This document shows, in pieces, positions 61,789-64,000 of a DNA stretch of 64,000 nt. Position 1 is the first letter of the stretch. Each line of letters starts with the position of its first letter. Made by a program: the position numbers and the translations under genes. Source of the DNA: Corylus avellana (taxonomy: Eukaryota; Streptophyta; Magnoliopsida; Fagales; Betulaceae); the NCBI RefSeq assembly GCF_901000735.1, contig NC_081550.1, positions 826,669 through 890,668 of the forward strand. The letters are read 5' to 3'. Under the pieces are notes generated by a model, which was given only the letters and a program-made list of their open reading frames with translations, was not told the origin of the DNA and searched no databases.

Positions 61789-62246
61789 CTAAAGAGATGA
61801 TATATAAAGGAAAGAAGGAAAGCTATGGATTGGAATGTTGGATGAAGAGATTGATTATTCCACACTTTATGCTGCTCTTACGCGGGGGATGCACCCTTTA
61901 TTTATATAGGGAAGAGTGACCACCAGGCCAGCAGGTGAATGGGTGGCAGCTATATCTAACCATGAGAGCTAAATTATGCGGCTGGCTAGAACGGTCAACC
62001 ATAAATATAAATTATTTTCGTCATTTAGTAAGAAAAAGTATTAAAATATAAATAAATAAATTAATAAATTTTTTTTTTAGTTAGGTTTTTTACATAAATC
62101 GTGATTTAATAGCTATCACAACAGAAATTATAAAAAAAATCATGTTCAAAATGGACAGCAAGAAAGATTCAATGATTAAGAAATGCAACATGCAGCTAGT
62201 CAAACAAGCCTATATGATTATACCCGAAACACGTCATACGTGAAAG

Positions 62247-62412
62247 CAGGCGCGGAACTAAAATATTTAGTTTGAGTGAGCCAAATATTTTAAAAAACTT
62301 CTTGGAAGGATTTTTAATGATATTTAATTATTATTATTATTATTATTTTTTTGGACCACCCCTTGCCTTGGGGGCTGAAGTCTCCCCAAGCCTAGAGGTA
62401 GTTTCGCCCTTG
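62247..62412. mobile_element. hAT-like MITE
   Basis: The termini CAGGCGCGGAACTA and, inverted on the right, CAAGGGCGAAACTA are imperfect inverted repeats. The 8-bp flanks are CGTGAAAG (62239-62246) and CGTAAAAG (62413-62420), one mismatch. The CAGGG-like terminus and 8-bp duplication indicate hAT origin. Confidence 0.75.
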
Positions 62413-62746
62413 CGTAAAAGTGTCCCATATCAATCCGGATATATCCCTATCCCTTCTTTTGATAGTTTCTACTTTCTACTGTTAATTGACAGTGGAGATT
62501 AAAGATCATCTTAGACTCAATCACATGGATAATCCAGCTTAACCACTAGGAAGACAAAAGAAAAAAAAAAAGTAGGAGACATATATATATATGAGATATA
62601 TTATATATATATAAGCTGAGTTTTGGCTCAGAGAGAGCATAGAATTGTGACACGTGTCCATAACTTTTTTTTTTTTTTTTGTCTTAACTCTCTCTCCCAT
62701 AAATCCATAGGTCTCTCTCTCTCTCCCTCTATCTCCACTTAAATGT

Positions 62747-62784
<38 letters not shown>

Positions 62785-62816
62785 ATAATTTATGTTTGAA
62801 CCGATTTTTTGATTGT

Positions 62817-62940
62817 TTATTTGTAATGCATTGAATTGTTTTAATGAAGAAAACAAAAGGTTTTCAAATTTTCTATTTCACTCTCTTTATTTAATTTTCT
62901 TTTTATCTTCTCTTGCTTTATGTTTATATCTCAATATTAC
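62817..62940. repeat. direct repeat, copy 1 (partner at 63845-63961)
   Basis: Contains TTATTTGTAAT, TTAATGAAGAAAA and AAAAGGTTT, followed by a T/C-rich stretch ending TATATCT(C/T)AAT. The same order occurs in the partner about 1.03 kb to the right. It could be the remains of long terminal repeats or a simple duplication. The DNA between the copies contains the LINE end and no LTR-element protein. Confidence 0.7.
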
Positions 62941-63596
62941 TTAAGATTGGAGAATCTCCTCCACCATTTCGAACACCTTTGCAACCATATCAGCCTCCTC
63001 TTCTTGAGAAGCCTACAAGATAAAATGTGACCACAATTAATGTGGTCACATGCATTGAACTACAACCAAAAAAATTTTTGGTTGCATTCCACCTATTCTT
63101 CCCCCTCCCCCTTTCCTCTTAAGTGTGGTTTCTTCCGTTGCTTGTTATACTTAAAAAAAGAAAAAAAGAAATGATCATGTCACTTTCTTGGGGAAGCCCA
63201 TAAAATAAATTAAAGTCTAGTGGTAATTCAAAAGCGACCACAGTCCACAGATAGAGGAATCCTCCATTGGATCCATTTAGGTCCACAATACCACAAGATT
63301 ACAAGAGAGCCATGCTTTAAGGATTGCGCCTTATCTCTACGATCCATTACCCATCGAGTCTCTCCATATAAGCCATTCGATTTCACCTAATTAATTAGGA
63401 TAGCGAAGGCCTCAAGTTTGTCTTGTACTCCTACTTTTTCCTTTTGGTAATAAGCAATTTCTTACCCTCATCTTTGGACTTTGATGCCCCACAACACAAG
63501 AGCTTGCTATAATTAATATGCTTAATTATTGGGAAATTAATAAGTACATTATTTCTGAAATATATATATTACTACACTGGCCGGAGAGTGCATGAC

Positions 63597-63810
63597 TTTT
63601 TTTTTTTTTTTAGCAAAAGGCGTACGCTGTATATTTATTGCATAGCTTGCAAAGCAGAGATGTCTGCTTGCAAAAATTCACTAATACATTCCGGTGGATT
63701 ATACAACCACACCATGTTTACATTGTCCTTAATTGCTGTCCTAGCTAAGGCATGAGCCACCTTGTTCCCATCTCGACGGACATATCTCATCTCCCACACC
63801 ATGTCTCACA
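63597..63810 (-). mobile_element. 5'-truncated LINE, 3' end with RNase H-like domain
   Basis: On the minus strand a frame of about 55 codons (63635-63799) encodes the end of a plant LINE RNase H-like domain: RRDGNKVAHALARTAI, followed by WLYNPP and a stop. Some 20 bp of 3' UTR and then a run of A (T at 63597-63611 on the plus strand) complete the 3' end. The 5' part is missing, as is usual for LINE insertions. I could not find target-site duplications. Confidence 0.8.
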
Positions 63811-63844
63811 TATCTCAATGTGAGACAATTAAAATGTATGAGTT

Positions 63845-63961
63845 TTATTTGTAATATATTTAATTGTCTTAATGAAGAAAATAAAAGGTTTCCAAATTCT
63901 CTTTTTTTTTCTCTGTTTATATTTCTTTTCTCTTATCTTGCTTTCTATTTATATCTTAATG
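63845..63961. repeat. direct repeat, copy 2 (partner at 62817-62940)
   Basis: Second copy of the repeat described at 62817-62940, in the same orientation, with scattered substitutions and small length changes in the T runs. Confidence 0.7.
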
Positions 63962-64000
63962 TTCCTCTATCAATCTCACACTCAAATCAGGAAAAAGACA

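Overview
The window is nuclear DNA from a flowering plant. Its genes are interrupted by GT-AG introns, they encode chloroplast-targeted and secreted plant families, the spacers are AT-rich, and small plant transposons (MITEs, a SINE, a LINE 3' end) are scattered throughout. The protein families point to a eudicot, probably a woody rosid, but I cannot name the species. All gene models were built by hand from reading frames, splice sites and remembered family architecture.

Layout. 1-7.5 kb: a MUT9-like casein kinase (minus strand, 16 exons, 676 aa). 10.8-13.6 kb: PSA2, a DnaJ-type zinc-finger protein of the thylakoid (plus, 5 coding exons). 15.0-20.3 kb: an MTP9/MTP10-type manganese transporter (minus, 7 exons). 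20.3-23.7 kb: a spacer with an hAT-like MITE and a large foldback element. 23.7-27.7 kb: a circularly permuted YqeH/BPG2-like organellar GTPase (minus, 3 exons). 29.6-44.6 kb: a class III peroxidase cluster with two complete genes (29.6 and 42.8 kb) and, between them, a broken copy holding only exons 3 and 4. 46.1-48.2 kb: a SINA-type E3 ubiquitin ligase (minus). 51.8 kb: tRNA-Ala(AGC). 52.3-56.3 kb: formate-tetrahydrofolate ligase (plus, 5 exons). 58.8-59.8 kb: a decayed PIF/Harbinger-associated Myb/SANT-like ORF. 60.5-61.8 kb: a fourth, more diverged peroxidase (minus). 61.8-64 kb: a spacer with an hAT MITE and a LINE 3' end.

The genes do not form a pathway. The most informative region is the peroxidase cluster. 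A tandem duplication of about 4.2 kb begins inside intron 2 of the first peroxidase, at the end of a MITE, and carries only exons 3-4 plus downstream DNA. The second unit (about 5.2 kb) later gained a 654-bp foldback transposon with a perfect 9-bp target-site duplication, and the first unit keeps the unoccupied site. The second unit has also lost the AG acceptor in front of its exon 4, which argues against use as an alternative 3' cassette even though both exon frames remain open.

I found no CRISPR array, bacterial-type operon or clearly new molecular system. The novelty lies in local genome evolution: partial-gene tandem duplication, a GC-AG intron in the kinase gene, and several transposon insertions whose footprints can be read directly.
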